From positions 1 through 7,149 of the forward strand of contig CACXFD010000090.1 in NCBI GenBank assembly GCA_902766845.1: DNA of 7,149 nucleotides. The letters run 5' to 3'. This stretch comes from an uncultured Lachnospiraceae bacterium (GTDB lineage Bacteria > Bacillota > Clostridia > Lachnospirales > Lachnospiraceae). Each line of letters begins with the position of its first letter. The stretch's first letter is position 1. The notes under the pieces were generated by a model, which made no database searches, had not been told where the DNA came from, and was given only the letters and a program-made list of their open reading frames with translations. Below are positions 1-4,950 of this stretch, piece by piece. The position numbers and the translations under genes are program-made.

Positions 1-15
1 ACAGGAGAGAGAAAG

Positions 16-20
16 AAAGG
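16..20 (+). promoter_or_regulatory. Ribosome binding site of the MBL-fold gene
   Basis: AAAGG lies 7 nt before the ATG at 28, in a purine-rich leader. An AGGAG at 3-7 is too far upstream to serve this start. The promoter must lie outside the window, or the gene is cotranscribed with something upstream. Confidence 0.6.
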
Positions 21-27
21 CTTAAAC

Positions 28-1002
28 ATGCTTGAACTGCGCGTGTATAATGTGGGAGACGGGGACGCGATCCTGCTGCGGGAACGCCGCGGGAGACGTC
101 CAGACTATACGGTCCTCGTGGATACGGGGCGCCCGTTCGTGGAACTGTACGCCGGATCGCGGCGCAGAGACGTGCTGACGCATCTGGCCGCGGACGGCGT
201 GGATCATCTGGATCTGATGGTGCTGACGCATCTGCACATCGATCATATGGGCTGCGCGGAGCGGATCCTGCAGCATCTGCCGGTGGCACGGATGCTGGTG
301 GATTATCTTCCGCCGGAGGGCGCGGGCCGCGTGGAGGTGCCGGCGGATACGCCGGTCAAGGCCTCGGCGGACCTGAAGATCATCCTGAATATCTATCAGG
401 ATCTTTTGCGGGAAGCAGTCCGGCGAGGGACCGCGGTCCTGCGGCCGCGGGACCGGTCCGAAGAGGACCCGGCCTCCGGCCTCATGCTGACGGACCGCCT
501 TCGGCTGCGGCTCTATCCGGCGCCGGAAGAGGAACTGGCCGGGCAGCAGGCGGTCTTTGACGCGCTGTATCGGGGACGGCCGGTCAGCGATGACGAGGTG
601 TACCGGGCCGCCAAGGCGCGCAATTCGCTGGGACTGGCCCTGGTCTTCGAGTATGCGGGCGTGCGGATCGGCCTGGGCGCGGACGTATATGCCTGGGATC
701 TGGTCCGCCGCGGTCTGGGGCCCTGCCGGATCCTGAAGATGCCGCACCACGGGGATGAAAAGTCCGCCTCGCCGGAACTGCTGGAGCAGATTCGGCCGGA
801 GTGGGCCGTGATCTCATGCCAGATCGATCCGCCGGAGAAGAAGCACCGGCCCGCAGCGCCGACGCTGGAGCTGCTCGCCGCGTCGGTCCCGCACGTGTAC
901 TGCACCGAGAACGCCGTGTTTCCGGGCTTCCCGGCCGCTTCCTACCGCGCCGTGGGCCTGGACGTCACGGAAGAGGGCGGGATCATCCCGCGGATCGGAT
1001 AA
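28..1002 (+). CDS. Stand-alone ComEC/Rec2-like metallo-beta-lactamase-fold hydrolase
   Basis: A 324-residue protein of the metallo-beta-lactamase superfamily, closest in motif layout to the C-terminal MBL domain of the DNA-uptake protein ComEC. It starts with a beta strand and VDTG (residues 31-34, Asp32). The metal-binding HxHxDH motif is THLHIDHMG (His68, His70, Asp72, His73). NSLGLALVFEYAG (199-211) followed by GAD (Asp219) matches the ComEC pattern of N..SL then a metal-bridging Asp. KMPHHG (238-242) is the conserved HHG motif, and His273 in the KKHRP stretch matches the late ComEC His-Pro region. There is no signal peptide or membrane segment, so it should be cytoplasmic and unattached to a ComEC channel. 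The intact ligands suggest a two-metal hydrolase, perhaps a nuclease or phosphodiesterase, but the substrate cannot be read from the sequence. It ends at TAA, about 80 bp before a strong terminator, and converges with the BMP-like gene. Confidence 0.87.
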   Translation: MLELRVYNVGDGDAILLRERRGRRPDYTVLVDTGRPFVELYAGSRRRDVLTHLAADGVDHLDLMVLTHLHIDHMGCAERILQHLPVARMLVDYLPPEGAGRVEVPADTPVKASADLKIILNIYQDLLREAVRRGTAVLRPRDRSEEDPASGLMLTDRLRLRLYPAPEEELAGQQAVFDALYRGRPVSDDEVYRAAKARNSLGLALVFEYAGVRIGLGADVYAWDLVRRGLGPCRILKMPHHGDEKSASPELLEQIRPEWAVISCQIDPPEKKHRPAAPTLELLAASVPHVYCTENAVFPGFPAASYRAVGLDVTEEGGIIPRIG

Positions 1003-1085
1003 CGGCGCCGCGCCGGGCGGAGGACAGCGGTGACCGGCCGGGCCGGTGAGACGGTCCCCGGACCGGAGGGCCTTGCGGCAGCAGC

Positions 1086-1128
1086 AAAAAAAACGATGCA
1101 GCCATGCCGGCTGCATCGTTCTTTTTTT
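1086..1128. terminator. Bidirectional rho-independent terminator between convergent genes
   Basis: A perfect 12-bp stem (1092-1103 with 1109-1120) has a 5-nt ATGCC loop. It is followed by C and seven T on the + strand (1122-1128) and preceded by eight A (1086-1093), which give a T-run on the - strand. It should therefore end both the MBL gene (+) and the BMP-like gene (-), whose stop codon is only about 8 nt away. The stem core GGCTGCATCG recurs in the terminator at 3879-3913. Confidence 0.93.
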
Positions 1129-1135
1129 ACGGCCG

Positions 1136-3079
1136 TCAGTTCACGCTGCCGGCCTCGGGCGGGATGCTCTCCCGGTAGAGGCCGAGCGCGCGCACGGTGT
1201 CGCGGGATTCGGGGCGGAGCTGTTCGAACGGCGGCAGGCTGCCGTCCACGTTATCGCAGAGCCAGTCCATCGCGAGGATCTCTTCGGGCGAGAAGCCGGC
1301 TTCGTCGTTGTTGCGGAGCACGCCCTGCTGATCCCGGATCCGCGTGCGAAACGGATCGACCGTGCCGCGGATGATGCCGCTCTTGAGCATCTCGCCGAGG
1401 CAGCGGACGCCGTCCGGAAGTTTGGGGCTCCAGCGGACGTCGATGACGCCGCTGTCGAGGCCCCACCAGTAATGGATCGCCTTGCTGGCGTCCGGATCGT
1501 TCCAGACGCCGGTATCGAGGCTCCGGACGATCTTTTCATACATCTTTCCCCACTGCCAGCAGGCGGAGGCGAGCGGCAGCAGGTCGGTCCGGTCGTGGAT
1601 CAGGTAGGTGCCGAGCTCGAAGCCGCTGCTGATGGTCTCGGTGCCGGGCGCCTCGCGGTTGGAGATCACGGTGACGCCGCGGTCGATCAGCTCGCGGACC
1701 GGGTCGCCGGGCAGGCAGGACCAGGCGAGCTTGACGCGGGCGCGGGGGTCGGTCATGCGCACGCCGAGGGCGAACGCGTTGATGTCCGCCGGCGTGCCGA
1801 AGATCGGATAGTTCGCGATGTAGCCGACGGTGTGTCCTTCCGCCATGGCCCCCGCGATCGCGCCGGTGATGAACTTGCATTCGTACAGCCGGCCCTGGTA
1901 CATGCGCACACCGGTGTAGGGCTGGAAGAGAGCGCAGTTCAGGATCTTAACGTCCGGGTGCAGGGCGGCGGTCCGGCGGCAGGCCGGCCCCATGGCCGCG
2001 GCGGTCGCGAAGATCAGCTGCGCGCCGTCCCCGGCGGCCTCCTCGATGACGTCGAGACAGGAACGGCTGCCGGCCGTATACGTGCGGATCTCCGCACGGC
2101 TGCCGAGAGCCTCTTCAAGGTAGCGCCGGCCTTCGTCATGCGACCGGGTCCAGAGGCTCTGTTCAGGCGGCGCGGCATACACGAAGGCGATGCGGACCGT
2201 CTGCGGACGCGCATGGCCGAGAACGCGCTGCAGCAGCGGAGCTTCCTTCTCTCCGGGAGCCGTATGGAGCTCGACCGCGTCCTCGCTCCGGCGGGCCAGG
2301 ATGTCCGGCCGGAGGGCCGTGAGCCGCTTTTCGAGGTCGGCCGGGGACAGGCCGCGCAGCTCCTGATAAGAAAAGACGCGCAGGCATTCGAGAAGGGCCT
2401 CGGCCGGAAGCAGGCCGTCCTGCGGCCGGTCCACCTGTTTCAGCGCGCCGCAGAAGCGGGTGAAGACGGCCTGAAAGGCGCGGCGTTCTTCCTCGGTCCA
2501 GACGTGGTCCCCGGAGAACCCGAGAGCGGCCTGCAGGCGGGCGTAGCTCCCGCACCGTTCAAACTCCACCGTATACAGACGGGAGAGGGAGTAGAACCAC
2601 ATGAATTCATAGTAGACCCGGACGTCCGGCTGGTCCGACCAGGCCGGGATCAGGCGCGTGACCTGAGCCGGGACCGACGGGGCGTGATAGCATTTGAGCA
2701 CGCTGGCGCGCTTGTTGCCTTCCCGGACGTAAAAGCGGCCCAGGTATTCGGTGCAGCGGATCGGTTCGCGGATGCCTTCGTCGTCCAGGTGGGCGTCGCA
2801 GAGACGCATCCATTTGGCCGCGAATTCCGAGGACGGGTCCAGAAGCGGCATGAAGTTGCCGGCCAGGGCGGCCGTGCGCCCCGCGGACTGCGTGCCCACG
2901 ATGCGGTCCGTCGGGATCTCCACGACCCCGAGATCCTCGGCGCCGGCGATGTCCGCGCCGCGCACGAGATCGTCCAGCACGGGCGGATACGGGTATCTGC
3001 CGGCGCGGACTGCCTCCCGGCGGTATTTCTGCCCGGCCTTCAGGGCGAGCATATATCGTTCGGTCGATTCCTGTTTCAT
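1136..3079 (-). CDS. BMP/PnrA-like substrate-binding domain protein with N-terminal ParB-like region
   Basis: A 647-residue protein with two recognisable parts. Residues about 295-590 resemble the BMP/PnrA (basic membrane protein, Med) family of purine-nucleoside-type binding proteins. Landmarks are RIAFVYAAPP at the domain start (296-305), WTRSHDEGRRYLEEALG (310-326), GYIANYPIFGTPADINAFAL (419-438) and WGKMYEKIVRSLDTGVW (510-526). Residues about 50-145 resemble a ParB/sulfiredoxin-type fold: VEIPTDRIVGT (53-63), then REPIRC and VREGNKRASVLK (104-129), the basic EGN-R stretch typical of that fold. A helical linker covers about 155-290. There is no signal peptide, lipobox or membrane segment, so unlike classical BMP lipoproteins it should stay in the cytoplasm. 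No ABC permease or ATPase gene is adjacent. A ligand-sensing regulator is a reasonable inference; transport is less likely. The start is supported by GGAGG 4 nt upstream and a TATAAT promoter. A longer antisense frame (1046-3133, +) is a shadow. Confidence 0.85.
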   Translation of the reverse strand: MKQESTERYMLALKAGQKYRREAVRAGRYPYPPVLDDLVRGADIAGAEDLGVVEIPTDRIVGTQSAGRTAALAGNFMPLLDPSSEFAAKWMRLCDAHLDDEGIREPIRCTEYLGRFYVREGNKRASVLKCYHAPSVPAQVTRLIPAWSDQPDVRVYYEFMWFYSLSRLYTVEFERCGSYARLQAALGFSGDHVWTEEERRAFQAVFTRFCGALKQVDRPQDGLLPAEALLECLRVFSYQELRGLSPADLEKRLTALRPDILARRSEDAVELHTAPGEKEAPLLQRVLGHARPQTVRIAFVYAAPPEQSLWTRSHDEGRRYLEEALGSRAEIRTYTAGSRSCLDVIEEAAGDGAQLIFATAAAMGPACRRTAALHPDVKILNCALFQPYTGVRMYQGRLYECKFITGAIAGAMAEGHTVGYIANYPIFGTPADINAFALGVRMTDPRARVKLAWSCLPGDPVRELIDRGVTVISNREAPGTETISSGFELGTYLIHDRTDLLPLASACWQWGKMYEKIVRSLDTGVWNDPDASKAIHYWWGLDSGVIDVRWSPKLPDGVRCLGEMLKSGIIRGTVDPFRTRIRDQQGVLRNNDEAGFSPEEILAMDWLCDNVDGSLPPFEQLRPESRDTVRALGLYRESIPPEAGSVN

Positions 3080-3083
3080 GGTT

Positions 3084-3088
3084 CCTCC
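3084..3088 (-). promoter_or_regulatory. Ribosome binding site of the BMP/ParB-like gene
   Basis: On the - strand GGAGG stands 4 nt before the ATG at 3079-3077. It is the only good SD near the 5' end and fixes this start. Confidence 0.75.
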
Positions 3089-3126
3089 GTGATCTTGAAT
3101 CAGAGCGTTTTCACAAGATTTCCCCC

Positions 3127-3154
3127 ATTATAGTCAATCTTTTTGAAAAAGCAA
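3127..3154 (-). promoter_or_regulatory. Sigma-A-type promoter of the BMP/ParB-like gene
   Basis: Read on the - strand, an exact TATAAT (3132-3127) follows a weak -35, TTGCTT (3154-3149, 3 of 6 matches), with a 16-bp spacer. Transcription would begin near 3120, giving a leader of about 40 nt. The -35 overlaps the palindrome at 3139-3151. The weak -35 would suit an activated or controlled promoter. Confidence 0.65.
3139..3151. promoter_or_regulatory. 13-bp palindrome in the BMP/ParB-like promoter
   Basis: CTTTTT-G-AAAAAG is a perfect inverted repeat with a single central base. It covers the spacer and the downstream half of the -35 of the leftward promoter, a usual place for a repressor site. 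It could also be chance in an AT-rich patch. No regulator family is recognised. Confidence 0.35.
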
Positions 3155-3173
3155 GCCTTTTTTGGAGCGGCGC

Positions 3174-3233
3174 GGCCGGTCACAGTGAGGCCGGTCACAG
3201 TGAGGCCGGTCAAAACACGGCCGGTCAAAGATC
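3174..3233. repeat. Four tandem 15-bp repeats between divergent promoters
   Basis: Four head-to-tail units start at 3174, 3189, 3204 and 3219. Each begins GGCCGGTCA. The first two are identical (GGCCGGTCACAGTGA); the third and fourth keep GGCCGGTCAAA- or GGCCGGTCAA- and then diverge. The array lies exactly between the -35 of the leftward gene and the -35 of the rightward Nudix gene (CTTACA at 3238). There are no spacers, so it is not CRISPR. It could be an operator array or a microsatellite-like expansion. Each of the first two units contains the 9-bp dyad TCAC-A-GTGA. Confidence 0.9.
3184..3199. promoter_or_regulatory. CRP/FNR-like dyad within the repeat array
   Basis: AGTGA-GGCCGG-TCACA spans the junction of repeat units 1 and 2 and matches the CRP consensus TGTGA-N6-TCACA at 9 of 10 core bases. 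Its centre is about 71 bp upstream of the predicted start of the leftward transcript, a plausible activator position. The dyad arises from the tandem repetition itself, so it may be incidental. No Crp/Fnr gene is in view. Confidence 0.3.
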
Positions 3234-3237
3234 GGGC

Positions 3238-3266
3238 CTTACAGGACGCGGAAAACGTGATATAAT
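3238..3266 (+). promoter_or_regulatory. Sigma-A-type promoter of the Nudix gene
   Basis: An exact TATAAT at 3261-3266 lies 17 bp downstream of CTTACA (3238-3243, 4 of 6 matches to TTGACA). The expected start is near 3273, giving a leader of about 28 nt. The -35 begins 5 bp after the last 15-bp repeat. Confidence 0.75.
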
Positions 3267-3289
3267 CGGTGCGTACGATTTCAAAAAGC

Positions 3290-3294
3290 GGAGG
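3290..3294 (+). promoter_or_regulatory. Ribosome binding site deciding the Nudix start
   Basis: GGAGG at 3290-3294 is only 3 nt from the in-frame GTG at 3298 but 6 nt from the ATG at 3301. The spacing favours ATG 3301. Confidence 0.7.
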
Positions 3295-3300
3295 CGCGTG

Positions 3301-3852
3301 ATGGAATACCTCGATATCGTCGATGAGCAGGGAAGACCCACCGGAGAGACCGCGGCCCGGGAAAGGGCGCATGCGGAGGGACTCCGGCACCGGACGGCGC
3401 ACGTCTGGGTCGTCCGGAAAAACGGGGACCGGTGGGAGATCCTGCTGCAGAAGCGGAGCATGGAAAAGGAGTCGTTCCCGGGCCTCTATGACACGTCCTC
3501 GGCCGGTCACATCCCGGCCGGACAGGAGCCGCTGCCGTCCGCGCTGCGCGAACTGTCCGAGGAGCTTGGGATCGAGGCGCAGCCCGGCGAGCTGACCTAC
3601 ATCGGCCGGTTCCGGATCCGGTATGAAAAGCCGTTCCACGGCCGGCTGTTTAAGGACAATGAGGTCACCTGGGTCTATGTCTACCGCGGGAACGTGGACG
3701 CCGCGGCTCTGACGCTGCAGGCGAGCGAAGTGGACGAGGTGCGCTGGTTCGATCTCGAAGAAGTGCGCGCGGAGATTCAGCACAGCCGGGAGCGCTTCTG
3801 CGTCCCGGCCGGTACGCTGGAATTGCTGGCAGCCTGGCTGGAGCGGGCGTAA
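3301..3852 (+). CDS. Nudix hydrolase, IPP-isomerase-like subgroup
   Basis: A 183-residue cytoplasmic Nudix protein. The N-terminal MEYLDIVDEQGRPTGETA and LRHRTAHVWV (28-37) are typical of the IPP-isomerase-like Nudix branch (COG1443), followed by ILLQKRS (47-53) and the SAGHIPAG strand. The Nudix box runs from Gly69 to Ile91 with REL-EELGI fully kept (Arg83, Glu84, Glu87, Glu88, Gly90), so the Mg2+-binding core is intact. The earlier Glu of the consensus (GX5E) is Gln75, next to Glu76. EVTWVYVYRG (121-130) and VRWFDLEEV (147-155) complete the fold. Members hydrolyse nucleoside diphosphate-linked compounds or isomerise isopentenyl diphosphate. The substrate here is unknown, and the C-terminal IDI residues are not evident, so a hydrolase is more likely than a true isomerase. 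It is a single-gene unit with its own promoter and terminator. Confidence 0.88.
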   Translation: MEYLDIVDEQGRPTGETAARERAHAEGLRHRTAHVWVVRKNGDRWEILLQKRSMEKESFPGLYDTSSAGHIPAGQEPLPSALRELSEELGIEAQPGELTYIGRFRIRYEKPFHGRLFKDNEVTWVYVYRGNVDAAALTLQASEVDEVRWFDLEEVRAEIQHSRERFCVPAGTLELLAAWLERA

Positions 3853-3878
3853 GGGCGGTCGTGTGCGGCCGGAAGAAT

Positions 3879-3913
3879 AAGAAGAGCGGTGCGGGCTGCA
3901 TCGCTCTTCTTTT
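3879..3913. terminator. Terminator of the Nudix gene, probably also serving the convergent gene
   Basis: A 14-bp stem (3879-3892 with 3898-3911, one G-T pair) has a GGGCT loop and ends in TTTT (3910-3913) on the + strand. On the - strand it is followed by TTATTCTT, a weaker T-rich tail, so it may also stop the DUF1275 transcript. It shares the 10-mer GGCTGCATCG with the terminator at 1086-1128. Confidence 0.85.
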
Positions 3914-3933
3914 GATAACATGATGTGTGAACG

Positions 3934-3953
3934 TGCCGGCCGAAAGACCGGCA
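3934..3953. other. Small hairpin after the DUF1275 stop codon
   Basis: TGCCGG (3934-3939) pairs with CCGGCA (3948-3953) around an 8-nt loop, a few bases after the - strand stop codon. It has no T-tract, so it is not a convincing terminator alone. It may protect the mRNA 3' end. Confidence 0.4.
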
Positions 3954-3956
3954 GCT

Positions 3957-4652
3957 TCAGCGCCCGGGGCGGGAGATCACGGCTGCCAGCAGAAGCAGCA
4001 GGACGGCGCCGGGCCACAGCGTCCGGGTCCCGAGGTGCGGGACCAGGAAAACGGTCAGGATCGCGCCGGCAAAGAACGCCGCGAGGATCCCTGTGTATTC
4101 GAGAGCCTTTTTCAGACTCGCGCGGTCCCGAAGGACAAGGCCTTCGTAGTATTTCTCCGCGGTGCTGCGCATATTTCCGGTCACGAAGACCGAGGCGAAC
4201 GCGCTCGATCCGTCAAAATGGCGGAAACTGCAGAACTGCAGCGCGGCCGCGAACGAGATCAGCGAGTTGGGCAGGACGTCGAGCATCGAATCGGGAATCA
4301 GGCCGACGATCAGAAGGAACAGCGCTTCGGCGATCAGAATGTTGCGTTTCCAGGCCCGGTGACGGTCCGCGCGCTCCGTCCGGCCGCCCCTTGTCTGCAG
4401 CAGGTGCAGGATATGGCGCGAGGCGAAGATGCCGATCCAGAAGCCTGCGACGGGCACCAGGGCCCGTCCGGCGCGGGCGTGATCTCCGGTGACCAGGCTG
4501 ATCGCGAGGATCACAAAGTTTCCGGTCTGTCCGGTCGCAAACACGCCGCCTCGGACCAGAAAGGAATACGCGTCCATCATCCCTCCGACCACGGTGAGGA
4601 GCATGCCGAACCAGACCTGTTCCGTCATCGACTTTCGCGGCGTTTGCGTCAT
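3957..4652 (-). CDS. DUF1275 (YoaK family) integral membrane protein
   Basis: A 231-residue multi-spanning membrane protein of the DUF1275/YoaK family, whose biochemical function is not established. The family signature is clear near the N-terminus: GGMMDAYSFLVRGGVFATGQ, then TGNFV (23-47), with a second conserved block ASVFVTGNMR (153-162). By eye the hydrophobic segments are near residues 13-32, 41-55, 66-86, 102-121, 126-143, 184-204 and 210-226, about six or seven helices. The C-terminus is short and basic (RPGR). An in-frame ATG lies 13 codons upstream (4691), but AAAGGAGG falls inside that extension and is 7 nt before the ATG at 4652, so 4652 is the better start. The gene converges with the Nudix gene and diverges from the esterase. 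It appears to be a single-gene unit. Confidence 0.9.
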   Translation of the reverse strand: MTQTPRKSMTEQVWFGMLLTVVGGMMDAYSFLVRGGVFATGQTGNFVILAISLVTGDHARAGRALVPVAGFWIGIFASRHILHLLQTRGGRTERADRHRAWKRNILIAEALFLLIVGLIPDSMLDVLPNSLISFAAALQFCSFRHFDGSSAFASVFVTGNMRSTAEKYYEGLVLRDRASLKKALEYTGILAAFFAGAILTVFLVPHLGTRTLWPGAVLLLLLAAVISRPGR

Positions 4653-4659
4653 AGGGCAT

Positions 4660-4667
4660 CCTCCTTT
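4660..4667 (-). promoter_or_regulatory. Ribosome binding site deciding the DUF1275 start
   Basis: AAAGGAGG on the - strand is 7 nt before the ATG at 4652. An out-of-frame ATG at 4659 overlaps the end of the SD and is not used by the family-matching frame. Confidence 0.85.
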
Positions 4668-4733
4668 CCGGGATCCTTCAGCGGCCCGCATGCACCAAAG
4701 CTCACCGTCCGGGACCGCCGGTCTGCAACGGAA

Positions 4734-4762
4734 AACATATCATAACCGAACAGAAGAGTCAA
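4734..4762 (-). promoter_or_regulatory. Probable promoter of the DUF1275 gene
   Basis: On the - strand TTGACT (4762-4757, 5 of 6) and TATGTT (4739-4734, 4 of 6) are separated by 17 bp. The expected leader is about 75 nt. An overlapping TATGAT at 4744-4739 has a spacer too short for this -35. Confidence 0.55.
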
Positions 4763-4777
4763 TCGGACAGGCTGTCA

Positions 4778-4802
4778 AAAAGCGGGCGCCGGCCCCGCTT
4801 TT
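4778..4802. terminator. Terminator-like hairpin between two divergent promoters
   Basis: AAAAGCGGG (4778-4786) pairs perfectly with CCCGCTTTT (4794-4802) around a 7-nt CGCCGGC loop. A/T tracts on both sides make it terminator-like in either direction. No gene reads into it: the DUF1275 promoter points left and the esterase promoter points right. It may insulate the two promoters or be left from a lost gene. The rest of the 4653-4950 gap holds only the two promoters, leader hairpins and ribosome binding sites. Confidence 0.55.
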
Positions 4803-4841
4803 GCCGCGGCTCCGGACACTTCTTACAGATTCATGTCTCTG

Positions 4842-4870
4842 TTGTCAAGCGGGCGGGCTTTTGTTATAAT
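4842..4870 (+). promoter_or_regulatory. Strong sigma-A-type promoter of the esterase gene
   Basis: TTGTCA (4842-4847, 5 of 6) and an exact TATAAT (4865-4870) are separated by an ideal 17 bp. This is the best promoter in the window. Transcription should start near 4877, leaving a leader of about 74 nt. Confidence 0.88.
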
Positions 4871-4885
4871 ATTATCAAAGATGGG

Positions 4886-4924
4886 CGGCCGGCCTGTGTC
4901 CGGCCGGATCAGGCTCCGGGAGCC
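4886..4924 (+). other. G+C-rich hairpins in the esterase 5' leader
   Basis: CGGCCGG (4886-4892) pairs with CCGGCCG (4900-4906), and GGCTC (4912-4916) pairs with GAGCC (4920-4924). The first would lie about 10 nt from the mRNA 5' end and could stabilise the transcript. No known riboswitch fold is recognised. Confidence 0.45.
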
Positions 4925-4942
4925 GTGCTTTCCGGGGCGGAC

Positions 4943-4947
4943 AGGAG
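4943..4947 (+). promoter_or_regulatory. Ribosome binding site with two possible esterase starts
   Basis: AGGAG is 3 nt before ATG 4951 and 9 nt before the in-frame ATG 4957. The 3-nt gap is short, so translation may begin at 4957 and give a protein two residues shorter. Confidence 0.55.
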
Positions 4948-4950
4948 CGT

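Noticed and set aside
43..53. TATAAT word near position 46
   Set aside because: It lies within the first codons of the MBL-fold gene with no -35 at the right distance and no gene start downstream that needs it.
1046..3133. A 695-codon open frame on the + strand, longer than the - strand gene
   Set aside because: It is antisense to the BMP/ParB-like gene, has no family resemblance, runs through the terminator at 1086-1128 and has compositionally biased residues typical of G+C-rich shadow frames. The - strand frame has family motifs, an SD, a promoter and a terminator.
3174..3233. CRISPR-like repeats
   Set aside because: The units are 15 bp and directly abutting with no spacers, and no cas genes are present.
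3100..4017. A 305-codon - strand frame across the control region and the Nudix gene
   Set aside because: It is a shadow frame. It would translate the promoter and repeat region and lies opposite a clear Nudix protein with its own promoter and SD.
4653..4691. Upstream ATG extending the DUF1275 protein by 13 residues
   Set aside because: The AAAGGAGG ribosome binding site lies inside the extension and is correctly spaced from the ATG at 4652. The extension does not resemble the family.
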